DNA from: Caulobacter vibrioides
GTDB lineage: Bacteria > Pseudomonadota > Alphaproteobacteria > Caulobacterales > Caulobacteraceae
Reading direction: 5' to 3'
Assembly (NCBI RefSeq): GCF_002858865.1
Contig: NZ_PJRR01000022.1
Coordinates: 1 to 64,000 of the forward strand
Length of the DNA stretch: 64,000 nucleotides
The notes under the pieces are model-generated. The model searched no databases and was not told where the DNA came from. It saw nothing but the letters and a program-made list of their open reading frames with translations. Shown piece after piece: positions 30,148-38,426 of the stretch (the stretch's first letter is position 1; each line of letters opens with the position of its first letter). The translations under genes and the position numbers were made by a program.

Positions 30148-31394
30148 ACACGACGATCACGGGCGGACGGCGTCAGGCCGCCCTGGGCTTCATCTTCGTC
30201 ACCGCCATCCTGGATGTGCTGTCGCTCGGCGTGATGATCCCGGTTCTGCCGAACCTGGTGAAGGCGTTCGGCGGCGGCGACACGGCCGCGGCGGCCGACT
30301 GGAACGTGCTGTTCGCCACCACCTGGGGCGTGATGCAGTTCATCTGCTCGCCGATCCTGGGCTTGCTGTCCGACCGCTTCGGCCGACGGCCGGTGATCCT
30401 GACCTCGATCTTTGGTCTCGGCATCGACTTTCTGTTCATGGCCTTTGCGCCGAACCTCTGGTGGCTGTTCATCGGCCGGATCTTCAACGGCATGACGGCG
30501 GCCAGTTTCTCGACCGCCAGCGCCTATGTGGCCGATGTCACCACGCCGGAGAACCGGGCCAAGGGCTTTGGTCTGATGGGCGCGGCGTTCGGGATCGGCT
30601 TCACCTTCGGCCCGGCGCTGGGCGGGTGGCTCTGGGAGTTCGACCACCGCGCGCCGTTCCTGGTCTGCGCAGCCCTGGCCCTGACCAACTGGCTGTACGG
30701 CTTCTTCGTGCTGCCGGAGTCGCTGCCGCCCGAGCGTCGCCAGCCGCGCTTCGACTGGAAGAAGGCCAATCCGATCGGCTCGCTGCAACTGCTGCGTCAC
30801 CATCCGGGCCTGATGGGTCTGGCGGGCGTGGGCTTCCTGTTCCAGCTGGCGCACAATGTGCTGCCCAGCGTCTTCGTGCTTTACATGGGCTTCCGCTATG
30901 GCTGGAGCCCTCAGACGATCGGCCTGACCCTGATGGCCAGCGGGATCGCCAGCATCCTGATCCAGGCGTTCGTCGTCGGTCCTGCGGTGAAGCGGTTGGG
31001 TGAGCGCGGCGTGCTGCTGATCGGGCTGTTTGCAGGCTTCCTGGGCTTTTCGATCTACGCCTTGGCGCCGACGAGCTTGCTGTACCTGGCCGGTCTGCCG
31101 ATCTTCGCCTTCTCCGGCTTGATCCAGCCCGGCCTCCAGGGGCTGATGACGCGCCGGGTCGGTCCGAACGAGCAGGGCCAACTGCAAGGCGCCAATGCGG
31201 CGATGATGGGCATCGCTTCGATCATCGGCCCGCCGCTGTTCCTGATCCCGTTCGCCTTCGCGGTCCGCCATGACGCGACGCTGCACCTGCCGGGCCTGCC
31301 GATCCTGATCGCAGCGGTCTTGATGCTGGCGGCGACCCTCCTAGCTTATGCCAAGGCCAAGCCCGCCCCAGCGCCGGAACCCCAGCCGGCTTGA
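30144..31394 (+). CDS. MFS efflux transporter, TetA-like (DHA1 class)
   Basis: A 416-aa twelve-helix major facilitator protein. The start segment FIFVTAILDVLSLGVMIPVLPNLV, motif A between helices 2 and 3 in LGLLSDRFGRRPVIL, the motif in GRIFNGMTAASFSTASAYVAD and GFGLMGAAFGIGFTFGPALGG match the TetA/multidrug DHA1 drug:H+ antiporters. ATG 30144 overlaps the stop of the SRPBCC gene, so the longer upstream frame is not used. As the last gene of the VOC-ArsR-SRPBCC-MFS unit it probably exports the compound that the others bind or sense. Confidence 0.92.
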   Translation: MNTTITGGRRQAALGFIFVTAILDVLSLGVMIPVLPNLVKAFGGGDTAAAADWNVLFATTWGVMQFICSPILGLLSDRFGRRPVILTSIFGLGIDFLFMAFAPNLWWLFIGRIFNGMTAASFSTASAYVADVTTPENRAKGFGLMGAAFGIGFTFGPALGGWLWEFDHRAPFLVCAALALTNWLYGFFVLPESLPPERRQPRFDWKKANPIGSLQLLRHHPGLMGLAGVGFLFQLAHNVLPSVFVLYMGFRYGWSPQTIGLTLMASGIASILIQAFVVGPAVKRLGERGVLLIGLFAGFLGFSIYALAPTSLLYLAGLPIFAFSGLIQPGLQGLMTRRVGPNEQGQLQGANAAMMGIASIIGPPLFLIPFAFAVRHDATLHLPGLPILIAAVLMLAATLLAYAKAKPAPAPEPQPA

Positions 31395-31486
31395 CGGTTT
31401 TGGGCATGGCCAAACCTCGACCTTTCGTCGCCTTAGACTCGCCCGAAAGCTGGGCTGAGGTTTCGGCGAACCGCTAGGAGTCCTTC

Positions 31487-32905
31487 GTGACCAACATGCG
31501 CAAGCTTCGCGCCCTGCTGCCCGTCTTCGTCCTGCTGACCGCCTGCTCGAACCCGGCCGGCCCGTCGAACGCCCAGTCGATCCCGGACATGCCTCAGCCG
31601 ACCCGTCGCGTTCCGGCCGACGCGGCCTCGATGAAACAGTCGTTCTCGCCCGTGGTGAAGAAGGCCGCGCCGGCCGTGGTCAATGTCGCCAGCCGCCGCC
31701 TGGTCCAGCGTCGCGTCGATCCGTTCTGGGACTTCTTCATGGGTGGCGGGCAGGCCGGCTCGCAGGTGCAAAGCTCGCTGGGTTCAGGCGCGATCGTCCG
31801 CGCCGACGGCGTGATCATCACCAATCACCACAACATCAACGGGATGAGCGACATCACCATCCAGCTGGCCGACCGCCGCGAGTTCCCGGCCGTGGTGCTG
31901 CTGGATGATCCACGCGCGGACCTCGCGGTGCTGAAGATCGACACCAAGGGCGAGAAGCTGCCGGTCATGGCCATCGACGACCAGGAGCAGCTGGAGGTCG
32001 GTGATCTGGTGCTGGCCATGGGCAATCCGTTCGGCGTGGGTCAGACCGTCACCAACGGCATCGTCTCGGCCCTGGCGCGCACCGACGTCGGCGCGGCGGA
32101 CTTCGGCAGCTACATCCAGACTGATGCGGCGATCAATCCGGGCAATTCCGGCGGTCCGCTGGTCGACATGGACGGTGATCTGGTCGGCATCAACACCTTC
32201 ATCATCTCGCGCTCGGGTTCATCGTCGGGCGTCGGCTTCGCTATCCCATCCCGCGTTGTGCGCCAGGTGGTCAACGCCGCGCTGGGCGGCGGGCACAGCA
32301 TCGTGCGCCCCTGGTTGGGCGTGAAGGGTCAGGCCGTCACCGGCGAAATCGCCAAGAGCCTGGGCATGACCGCCCCGCGCGGCGTGCTGGTGGCCCAGGT
32401 CTATCCGGGCTCGTCGGCCGAGCGCGCGGGCCTGAAGGAAGGCGACGTGATCCTGTCGATTGACGGCCAGCCGGTGAACGACGAAGGCGGCGGCGCCTTT
32501 GCGATCGGAACCCACAAGGTCGGCGACCGCGTGCCGATGCAGATCCGTCGCGGCGACCGCGAACTGACCATCACGGTCCGCGCCGACGCCGCACCGGAGA
32601 CGCCGGCTCGCGATGAGCGCACGCTGAGCGGCAACAACCCGTTCAACGGCGCGACGGTGATGAACCTGTCGCCGGCCGTCGCCCAGGACTTGGGCGTGGA
32701 TCCGTTCGCCGGGCGCGGTGCGCTGGTGACCAAGATCGGCCCGGGTTACGCCGGTAACTGGATGCGACCCGGCGACTTCGTGCGCAGCGTCAATGGTCGC
32801 CAGATCAACACGGTGGCTGACCTCGCTTCGGCCATCGCCGGCCGCGCCGGCCGCTGGAGCGTCACCATCGAGCGTGGCGGCCAGCTGATCCAGGCGCAGT
32901 TCTAG
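31487..32905 (+). CDS. HtrA/DegP-type serine protease, predicted lipoprotein
   Basis: A 472-aa periplasmic protease-chaperone of the HtrA family. The triad is intact: H115 in ITNHHNI, D145 in RADLAVLKI and S221 in NPGNSGGP. Two PDZ domains follow at about 275-365 and 380-470, with carboxylate-binding loops such as RGVLVAQVYPGSSAERAGLKEGD. Unusually the N-terminus has a lipobox (LLTAC, C20) instead of a plain signal peptide, which predicts membrane anchoring. GTG 31487 has AGGAG 6 bp upstream; ATG 31496 is in frame but 15 bp away. It stands alone before rarA. Confidence 0.92.
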   Translation: MTNMRKLRALLPVFVLLTACSNPAGPSNAQSIPDMPQPTRRVPADAASMKQSFSPVVKKAAPAVVNVASRRLVQRRVDPFWDFFMGGGQAGSQVQSSLGSGAIVRADGVIITNHHNINGMSDITIQLADRREFPAVVLLDDPRADLAVLKIDTKGEKLPVMAIDDQEQLEVGDLVLAMGNPFGVGQTVTNGIVSALARTDVGAADFGSYIQTDAAINPGNSGGPLVDMDGDLVGINTFIISRSGSSSGVGFAIPSRVVRQVVNAALGGGHSIVRPWLGVKGQAVTGEIAKSLGMTAPRGVLVAQVYPGSSAERAGLKEGDVILSIDGQPVNDEGGGAFAIGTHKVGDRVPMQIRRGDRELTITVRADAAPETPARDERTLSGNNPFNGATVMNLSPAVAQDLGVDPFAGRGALVTKIGPGYAGNWMRPGDFVRSVNGRQINTVADLASAIAGRAGRWSVTIERGGQLIQAQF

Positions 32906-32963
32906 GTTTGGAGCCGCCCCGGCGGCTTGCTGTTCCTCTATTGAAGAACAGCCCTCTTTCTTG

Positions 32964-33010
32964 GAGCGTGGCGGGCGGCGAAACCGCTCACATTTTTGCC
33001 TGCCACGCTC
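32964..33010. repeat. Inverted repeat between htrA and rarA
   Basis: GAGCGTGGCGGGC (32964-32976) faces GCCTGCCACGCTC (32998-33010): 13-bp arms with a single mismatch. The loop contains CATTTTT. It lies 13 bp before the rarA start and could serve as a terminator for the htrA transcript or fold in the rarA leader. Confidence 0.55.
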
Positions 33011-33022
33011 TAGAAGAGTCGA

Positions 33023-34324
33023 ATGTCCGATCTCTTTCAGGCCGCCGGCCTGACTCCCCATGCGCCATCTCCTCTGGCCGACCGGCTGCGGCCCCAGAGC
33101 CTCGATGAGGTGGTGGGGCAGCAGCATCTTTTGGGGCCTGAGGGGCCGATCGGCCGCATGGCCGCCGCCCGCCGTCTGGCCTCGATGATCCTGTGGGGAC
33201 CGCCAGGCACCGGCAAGACCACGATCGCCCGCCTGCTGGCCAAGGCCGGCGGCTACGAGTTCCAGCAGATCTCGGCGGTGTTCTCAGGCGTCGCGGACCT
33301 GAAAAAGGCCTTCGAGCAGGCCCGCGCGCGCCGGATGGCGGGGCAGAGCACCTTGCTGTTCGTCGACGAGATCCATCGCTTCAACCGCGCCCAGCAGGAC
33401 GGCTTTCTGCCGTTCGTGGAGGAGGGGATCGTCACCCTGGTCGGGGCCACGACCGAGAACCCCTCTTTTGAGCTGAACGGCGCGTTGCTGTCGCGCTGCC
33501 AGGTGTTCGTGCTCAAGCGGCTGACCGAGGCGTCGCTGGAGCGTCTGCTGCAACGCGCCGAGGCCGCCGAGAGTCGCACGCTGCCGATCGACGCCGAGGC
33601 GCGTTCGACCCTGGTCTCCATGGCCGACGGCGACGGCCGCTATCTGCTGACCCTGGCCGAGACCCTGTTCTCGATCGGGACCGACACGCCGCTGAATCCA
33701 ACACAGCTGGGCCAGTTCCTGCAAAAGCGCCGCCCGGCCTACGACAAGGACCGCGAGGAGCACTACAACCTCATCTCGGCCCTGCATAAGTCGGTGCGCG
33801 GCAGCGATCCCGATGCGGCCCTCTACTGGCTGGCGCGGATGCTGGAGGGCGGCGAGGACCCGCTGTTCATCGCCCGCCGCCTGGTGCGGATGGCGTCCGA
33901 AGACATTGGCGCAGCCGATCCGCTGAGTCTGCTGCTGACGACCGCGGCCAAGGACGCCTACGACTTTCTGGGATCGCCCGAGGGCGAGCTGGCCCTGGCC
34001 CAGGCCGTCGTCCACATGGCCAGCGCGCCCAAGTCCAATGCCGTCTACACGGCTTACAAGGCGGCCCGGCGCGCGGCCAAGGAGACGGGCAGCCTGATGC
34101 CGCCGTCGCACATCCTGAACGCCCCGACCAAGCTGATGAAGTCGCTCGGCTATGGTGACGGCTACGCCTATGACCACGACGTCGAGGGCGGGGTCTCGGG
34201 CCAGAACTATTTTCCGGACGGCATGGAGCGCCGGCGCTTCTATGAGCCCAAGCCGGTTGGCGCCGAGGCCAAGGTGCGTGAGCGCTTGGAAGCCTGGGGC
34301 AAGGTGCGTAAGGACGGCAAATGA
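33023..34324 (+). CDS. rarA: Replication-associated recombination protein A (AAA+ ATPase)
   Basis: RarA (MgsA) acts at stalled replication forks with SSB. The 433-aa product has DRLRPQSLDEVVGQQHLLG, Walker A GPPGTGKTT (about 57-65), Walker B LFVDEIHRFN, sensor 1 GATTENPSFE and the C-terminal block ASEDIGAADP with MPPSHILNAPTKLMK typical of the family. ATG 33023 fits the family start. The stop overlaps the next gene by 4 bases (ATGA). Confidence 0.97.
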   Translation: MSDLFQAAGLTPHAPSPLADRLRPQSLDEVVGQQHLLGPEGPIGRMAAARRLASMILWGPPGTGKTTIARLLAKAGGYEFQQISAVFSGVADLKKAFEQARARRMAGQSTLLFVDEIHRFNRAQQDGFLPFVEEGIVTLVGATTENPSFELNGALLSRCQVFVLKRLTEASLERLLQRAEAAESRTLPIDAEARSTLVSMADGDGRYLLTLAETLFSIGTDTPLNPTQLGQFLQKRRPAYDKDREEHYNLISALHKSVRGSDPDAALYWLARMLEGGEDPLFIARRLVRMASEDIGAADPLSLLLTTAAKDAYDFLGSPEGELALAQAVVHMASAPKSNAVYTAYKAARRAAKETGSLMPPSHILNAPTKLMKSLGYGDGYAYDHDVEGGVSGQNYFPDGMERRRFYEPKPVGAEAKVRERLEAWGKVRKDGK

Positions 34325-35133
34325 GCAGTCCGAAATTCCGCCGTCCTCCCGCCCAGGCCAAGCCCAAGGCCTCCGAAACCCCCATCGCCCTGACGCCCGA
34401 CGAGATCGCGGCGGCTCAATCGTGGGTGCTGTACGAGGACGAGACGATCATCGTGCTGAACAAGCCGGCGGGTCTGTCCAGTCAGGGCGGAAGGATCAAG
34501 GCCCATACCCTTGATGACTTGCTCTGGGCGTTCGCGCGGCCCAACCGGCCTCGGCCCAAGCTGGTGCATCGCCTGGACCGCGACACCTCGGGCGTGATCC
34601 TGACCGCCAAGACCAAGCCGGCGGCCGCTATGCTGGGCAAGGCGCTGGAGGCCAAGCGGTTCCGCAAGAGCTACCTGGCCATCGTCGCCGGCGCGCCCGA
34701 GCCCAAGGGCGGCATGATCGACAGCCCGCTGCGCCGCGAGTCCATCGGGCGCGAGGCCTATATGCGGGTCTGTGAGCCCGATCATCCGGATGCGGAGACG
34801 GCGCGCAGTCGCTATCGGACCCTGGCGCACAATGGTCTGGCGGCCCTGGTCGAGCTGTCGCCGGACACCGGCCGCATGCACCAACTGCGCGTCCATATGG
34901 CCTCGATCGGCCGACCGCTGGCCGGCGACAGCCGCTACGGCGGGGCGCTGATGCTGGGCGGAGTGCCCGCGCCGCGCCTGATGCTGCACGCTGCGAGTCT
35001 GGCGTTCCCGCATCCGCTGGGGGGCGAGAGAAAGATCCTGGCCCCGCTTCCGCCCGACTTTGTCAGCATGCTGGAGGCGCTGGGCTTGCCGGTCCCGGAA
35101 CAGCCGCGACCGGCGTCCGTTGAGCAGGCGTAA
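34321..35133 (+). CDS. RluA family rRNA/tRNA pseudouridine synthase
   Basis: A 270-aa pseudouridine synthase of the RluA superfamily. The catalytic motif is LVHRLDRDTSGVILTAKT, with D86 the expected nucleophile. LLNKPAG-type box (IIVLNKPAGLSSQGG) and GRMHQLRVHMASIGRPLAGDSRYGG complete the signature. The N-terminal 30 residues do not look like the S4 RNA-binding domain that RluC and RluD carry, so it is the short form; the exact target uridines cannot be told. It overlaps rarA by 4 bases. Confidence 0.92.
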   Translation: MSSPKFRRPPAQAKPKASETPIALTPDEIAAAQSWVLYEDETIIVLNKPAGLSSQGGRIKAHTLDDLLWAFARPNRPRPKLVHRLDRDTSGVILTAKTKPAAAMLGKALEAKRFRKSYLAIVAGAPEPKGGMIDSPLRRESIGREAYMRVCEPDHPDAETARSRYRTLAHNGLAALVELSPDTGRMHQLRVHMASIGRPLAGDSRYGGALMLGGVPAPRLMLHAASLAFPHPLGGERKILAPLPPDFVSMLEALGLPVPEQPRPASVEQA

Positions 35134-35146
35134 GAGGTATTCCGCC

Positions 35147-35656
35147 ATGAAGACCGCAAGACCCCTGATCGCCGCTGGCCTGGCCGCGCTGTTGCTGACC
35201 GGCTGCGCCACTACGCCAACCGTCTATCGGGCCGCGGTCGGGGCGCAGACTGAGGTCGGCTATTCCGAGTACCGGCTCGAGACCGGCCGCTATCGCGTGA
35301 CCTTCCAGGGCGGCGCCGGCGCGCCGGAAGCCCAGGTGGCGGACTATGCGCTGCTTCGCGCCGCCGAGCTGGCGCTGCGGGATGGCTACGACTGGTTCCG
35401 CATCGCTGACCGCTCGACGACCATGAGCGGCGGCGGATCGGGGCCGCGCCTGTCGGTCGGTGGTGGGTCGGCAAGCTTTGGTCGGCACAGCGGAATCGGC
35501 GTTGGCTTGGGCACGAGCTTCAACCTCGGCCCAGGGCCGGCCTATGCGCGCTCGATCGAGGTGGTGTTCGGCAAGGGGCCGACGCCGCGCGAGAGCGACG
35601 CCTACGACGCTCGGGAGATCGTCAAGGTCGTCGGCTACGGTCGCGCCGAGGCCTGA
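35147..35656 (+). CDS. Small outer-membrane-type lipoprotein of unknown function
   Basis: A 169-aa lipoprotein: signal MKTARPLIAAGLAALLLTGC with lipobox LLTGC (C20). The body has YRLETGRYRVTFQGGAGAPEAQVADYALLRAAELALRDGYDWFRIADRS, a pattern shared by a family of alphaproteobacterial CC0125/CC1285-like lipoproteins, and a glycine/serine-rich middle. ATG 35147 has AAGAGG upstream and lies 13 bp after the pseudouridine synthase gene, so the rarA unit may reach this gene. Function unknown. Confidence 0.82.
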   Translation: MKTARPLIAAGLAALLLTGCATTPTVYRAAVGAQTEVGYSEYRLETGRYRVTFQGGAGAPEAQVADYALLRAAELALRDGYDWFRIADRSTTMSGGGSGPRLSVGGGSASFGRHSGIGVGLGTSFNLGPGPAYARSIEVVFGKGPTPRESDAYDAREIVKVVGYGRAEA

Positions 35657-35816
35657 GGAAGGCCGGGCGCGAAGGTATGGCGCGCGGCTGACGTCGGGGC
35701 GTGCTTCCGCAGCCCATTTGCGCATGCCAGACTTTTCGCCAATGCGACCGCCCCGGCCTCGGCCTGAGGGCGGTCCGCGAACATGGCGCGCGCCCGTCCT
35801 TTCTTTGGAGACCCAG

Positions 35817-36599
35817 ATGTCATCGCCCCTGCACAAGCTCTTTGACCTGACGGGCCGGGTGGCGATCGTGACGGGGGGCTCGCGGGGTCTTGGTCTGCAG
35901 ATCGCCCGGGCGTTGGCGGAGTATGGCGCAGCGGTGGCGCTGGTCGCCCGCAAGCAGGGCGAACTGGACGCCGCCGTCGCGGCCCTGACCGCCGAAGGGC
36001 GCACCGCCGTGGGCCTTGTGGCCGATCTCGGGCAGGCGGGCTCAGCGCAAGACCTGACCGCGCGCGTGCTCGAGCGTTTCGGGCGGATCGACATTCTGGT
36101 CAACAACGCCGGCGCCGCCTGGGGTGCGCCGGCCGAGGACTATCCGCTTGAGGGCTGGAACAAGGTCATGGATCTGAACGTCACCGGCCTTTTCCTCCTC
36201 ACCCAGGCCGTCGCCCGCGAGGCGTTCCTGAAGCAGGGCAAGGGGGCGGTCGTGAACGTCGCCTCGATCGAGGGACTGCAGGGACACCATCACAGCCAGC
36301 TCGGCACGATCGCCTACAACACGGCCAAGGGTGCGGTGATCAACATGACCCGGGCGTTGGCGGCGGAGTGGGGACCAAGGAACATCCGGGTCAACGCGGT
36401 GGCGCCAGGCTACTTCCCCTCGAAGATGACCATGACGACCCTGGGCCAGCACGGCGACGACATGCTGCGCCAGACGCCGCTTGGCAAACTGGGCGGGGAC
36501 ACTGACCTGATGGGGCCGGCGCTCCTGTTGGCCTCCGACGCCGGCGGCCACATCACCGGCCAGATCATCGTCGTCGACGGCGGCATGACGATCATCTGA
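35817..36599 (+). CDS. SDR family NAD(P)-dependent oxidoreductase
   Basis: A 260-aa classical short-chain dehydrogenase of the FabG/gluconate 5-dehydrogenase style. It has the cofactor site IVTGGSRGLGLQIARALAEYG, the NNAG motif (LVNNAGAAWG), a catalytic serine in VVNVASIEG, and Y-x-x-x-K in AYNTAKGAVINMTRALAAEWG; the C-terminus ends GGHITGQIIVVDGGMTII. ATG 35817 has TTGGAG 6 bp upstream. It is separated from neighbours by 160 and 186 bp. Substrate unknown. Confidence 0.92.
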   Translation: MSSPLHKLFDLTGRVAIVTGGSRGLGLQIARALAEYGAAVALVARKQGELDAAVAALTAEGRTAVGLVADLGQAGSAQDLTARVLERFGRIDILVNNAGAAWGAPAEDYPLEGWNKVMDLNVTGLFLLTQAVAREAFLKQGKGAVVNVASIEGLQGHHHSQLGTIAYNTAKGAVINMTRALAAEWGPRNIRVNAVAPGYFPSKMTMTTLGQHGDDMLRQTPLGKLGGDTDLMGPALLLASDAGGHITGQIIVVDGGMTII

Positions 36600-36687
36600 C
36601 CGTCGACAGGCGCCTTTCAGCGGATCTCGCTCTCGTTTTGCGTTGAGGCGCAGGGGAGGGAGCGCCTCGAAGCTGGACACCCAGGCG

Positions 36688-36727
36688 CTGTAATCAGCCG
36701 TTCATCCAGCAGACAGCCTCGGTTCAC
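36688..36727 (+). promoter_or_regulatory. Shared 40-bp promoter element, copy upstream of ompW
   Basis: Pattern CTGTAAT-n2-GCCGTTCATCC-n4-GACAG-n4-GGTTCAC. The same pattern, with identical spacing, occurs at 38318-38357 before the NTF2-like gene. GTTCATCC and GTTCACGG start 22 bp apart, two DNA turns, as expected for a dimeric OmpR-type response regulator or another direct-repeat binder. It ends 58 bp before the ompW start codon. Confidence 0.6.
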
Positions 36728-36785
36728 GGCGGGCCTCTAGCTCTTGTCCTGTGGGCGCAGGCCCGATCCCCAAGGATAGGAACTC

Positions 36786-37466
36786 ATGAATAAGCAAGGG
36801 ACATTCGTCGCGGTCGCCACGTCGATCTTGGCCATGGCCGCCGCCGGGAGCGCGAGCGCGGCCGAAAGCGGCAAATTCCAGATCAAGGCCTTCGCGACCA
36901 AGGTTGCCGTCGACGGCGCCATCACGAAGGTGAAGGTCGATCAGCTGCGCTTGCCGGCGGGCGCGGACACCCGCGCCAAGGACGCGTGGGTCCCGACCGT
37001 GGCGGCCGAATACTTCTTCTCGCCCCGGGTTTCGGTCGAGACGATCTGCTGCCTCACCCAGCACGACGTTCGGGGCAGCGGCCCGCTGAACGGTGCGGCG
37101 CTCGTCGACAACGCCGAGGTCATCCCGGCCACGGTGACGGTGAAGTACCACTTCCCGCTTTCGAGCGGCGTTAAGCCCTATGTCGGCGCGGGTCCGGCCT
37201 ACTTCATGGTGTTCGGCGAGAAGGTCGGCGCCAGCGCCCGCGCTCTGGGTGCGACCAAGGTGGGCCTGTCCAGTGAACTGGGCGCGGCTCTCCAAGCGGG
37301 CGTTGACATCCCGCTGCCCGGCAAGGCGGTCGGCCTCAGCATTGACGTGAAGCGCTATTTCGTCGACACCACCGCGCAGTTCCGCGCCGGAGATCGCGTC
37401 GTGCTCGAGACCAAACACAAGCTTGACCCGTGGGTGGCCAGCGCGGGTGTGGCATGGCGCTTCTAG
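36786..37466 (+). CDS. ompW: OmpW family outer membrane protein
   Basis: An eight-stranded outer membrane barrel of the OmpW family, 226 aa, with signal peptide MNKQGTFVAVATSILAMAAAGSASA. Supporting features are PTVAAEYFFSPRVSVETICCLTQHDV, ATVTVKYHFPLSSGVKPYVGAGPAYFMVF and the terminal aromatic (VASAGVAWRF) used for barrel assembly. OmpW proteins are linked to passage of small hydrophobic compounds and to stress or oxygen response. ATG 36786 has AAGGATAGGA upstream. The next gene starts 13 bp inside its end. Confidence 0.93.
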   Translation: MNKQGTFVAVATSILAMAAAGSASAAESGKFQIKAFATKVAVDGAITKVKVDQLRLPAGADTRAKDAWVPTVAAEYFFSPRVSVETICCLTQHDVRGSGPLNGAALVDNAEVIPATVTVKYHFPLSSGVKPYVGAGPAYFMVFGEKVGASARALGATKVGLSSELGAALQAGVDIPLPGKAVGLSIDVKRYFVDTTAQFRAGDRVVLETKHKLDPWVASAGVAWRF

Positions 37467-38155
37467 TCCAGGGACGCGGCCGTCGCGCCGCCCTTGGTCT
37501 GACGCTGGCGAGCCTTGCGCTCGCCAGCGCCGGTACCGCCTACGCTGCGGACGAGGACGGCCAAATGTGGTCGATCGTCAATGCATCGCGGTCGCTGGAC
37601 GCCAAGAGGGTGCTGGCGATGGACGTGCAGGCGCGCTTCAGCGACGACGCCAGCCGCCTGGGTCAGACGATCATCCGCCCGTCGATCGGCTGGCGGCTGG
37701 ACGGCGCGACGACCGCCTCGCTTGGCTATGCCTATGTCCGAACCACGCCCCAGGGGCGTCCTACCACCCACGAGCATCGCGGTTGGCAGCAAATGGCCTT
37801 TCGGGTCGCGGGCGACGGGAAGGGGACGACCCTTACCGGCCGAACGCGGCTTGAGCAGCGTTGGGTGGAAGGACGGGATGGAGCAGGCTGGCGGATCCGC
37901 CAGCAAGTCCGCCTGACGACGCCGCTCAAGGATGGCGTTCGTGGCGTGGCCTGGACGGAAGCCTTCGTCGGCCTGAATCAGACGGGTTGGGGGCAGCGCG
38001 ACGGCCTGCACCTTCTGCGGAGCTTTGCCGGCGTCTCTGTGCCGATCTCCAAGACCGTGACGCTGGAGCCCGGGTATCTGCATCAGCGCGCCTATCGAAC
38101 GGGCCCAGACGCGGTCGTTCACGCTGCAGCCGTCTCGATCAATCTGCAGTTCTAG
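37454..38155 (+). CDS. DUF2490 family outer membrane protein
   Basis: A 233-aa DUF2490 protein, predicted outer membrane barrel. After a basic start (MALLVQGRGRRAALG) comes a hydrophobic signal segment ending ASAGTAYAA. The body shows alternating strands, e.g. TIIRPSIGWRLDGATTASLGYAYV, HRGWQQMAFRV and TRLEQRWVEGRDGAGWRIRQQVRL, and it ends in an aromatic (INLQF). ATG 37454 overlaps the last 13 bases of ompW, so both are one transcript with coupled translation. Function unknown. Confidence 0.83.
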   Translation: MALLVQGRGRRAALGLTLASLALASAGTAYAADEDGQMWSIVNASRSLDAKRVLAMDVQARFSDDASRLGQTIIRPSIGWRLDGATTASLGYAYVRTTPQGRPTTHEHRGWQQMAFRVAGDGKGTTLTGRTRLEQRWVEGRDGAGWRIRQQVRLTTPLKDGVRGVAWTEAFVGLNQTGWGQRDGLHLLRSFAGVSVPISKTVTLEPGYLHQRAYRTGPDAVVHAAAVSINLQF

Positions 38156-38217
38156 CGAATAGGACCCCTCTGCGGTGAACATGGGCTGATACGCGAACGG
38201 ACGATCGTGTCGCCTCA

Positions 38218-38286
38218 GCTAGAACAGTCTAGCGCCTCCTAGAGGCTATGATTGGGCCGCGCTCCCCTTGGGGAGCGCGGCCCAAT
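38218..38286. repeat. Cluster of palindromes including a 36-bp near-perfect hairpin
   Basis: GCTAGA-ACAG-TCTAGC (38218-38233) and GCCTC-CTA-GAGGC (38235-38247) lead into ATTGGGCCGCGCTCCCC / GGGGAGCGCGGCCCAAT (38251-38286): 17-bp perfect arms with a 2-base loop. There is no T-tract on either side, so it may stop transcription Rho-dependently, protect the 3' end of the DUF2490 mRNA, or be a dispersed palindrome. Confidence 0.7.
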
Positions 38287-38317
38287 TCCGTAGGTGGATC
38301 CGGCCCTCTGCGCGCCT

Positions 38318-38357
38318 CTGTAATGCGCCGTTCATCCGCGCGACAGTTAAGGTTCAC
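38318..38357 (+). promoter_or_regulatory. Shared 40-bp promoter element, copy upstream of the NTF2-like gene
   Basis: Same arrangement as at 36688-36727: CTGTAAT, GCCGTTCATCC, GACAG and GGTTCAC at identical spacing; only the n2, n4 and n4 spacers differ. It ends 69 bp before the start codon at 38427. Confidence 0.6.
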
Positions 38358-38426
38358 TGGCGGAACTTACACCTGCTCTCACGGCGCTCGGCGCCACGCA
38401 GATTTCATGCAGATCAGGAGAAAGAC

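Noticed and set aside
30024..31286. 420-aa minus-strand frame opposite the MFS gene
   Set aside because: Glutamine/arginine/histidine-rich mirror translation of a GC-rich transporter gene with no homology.
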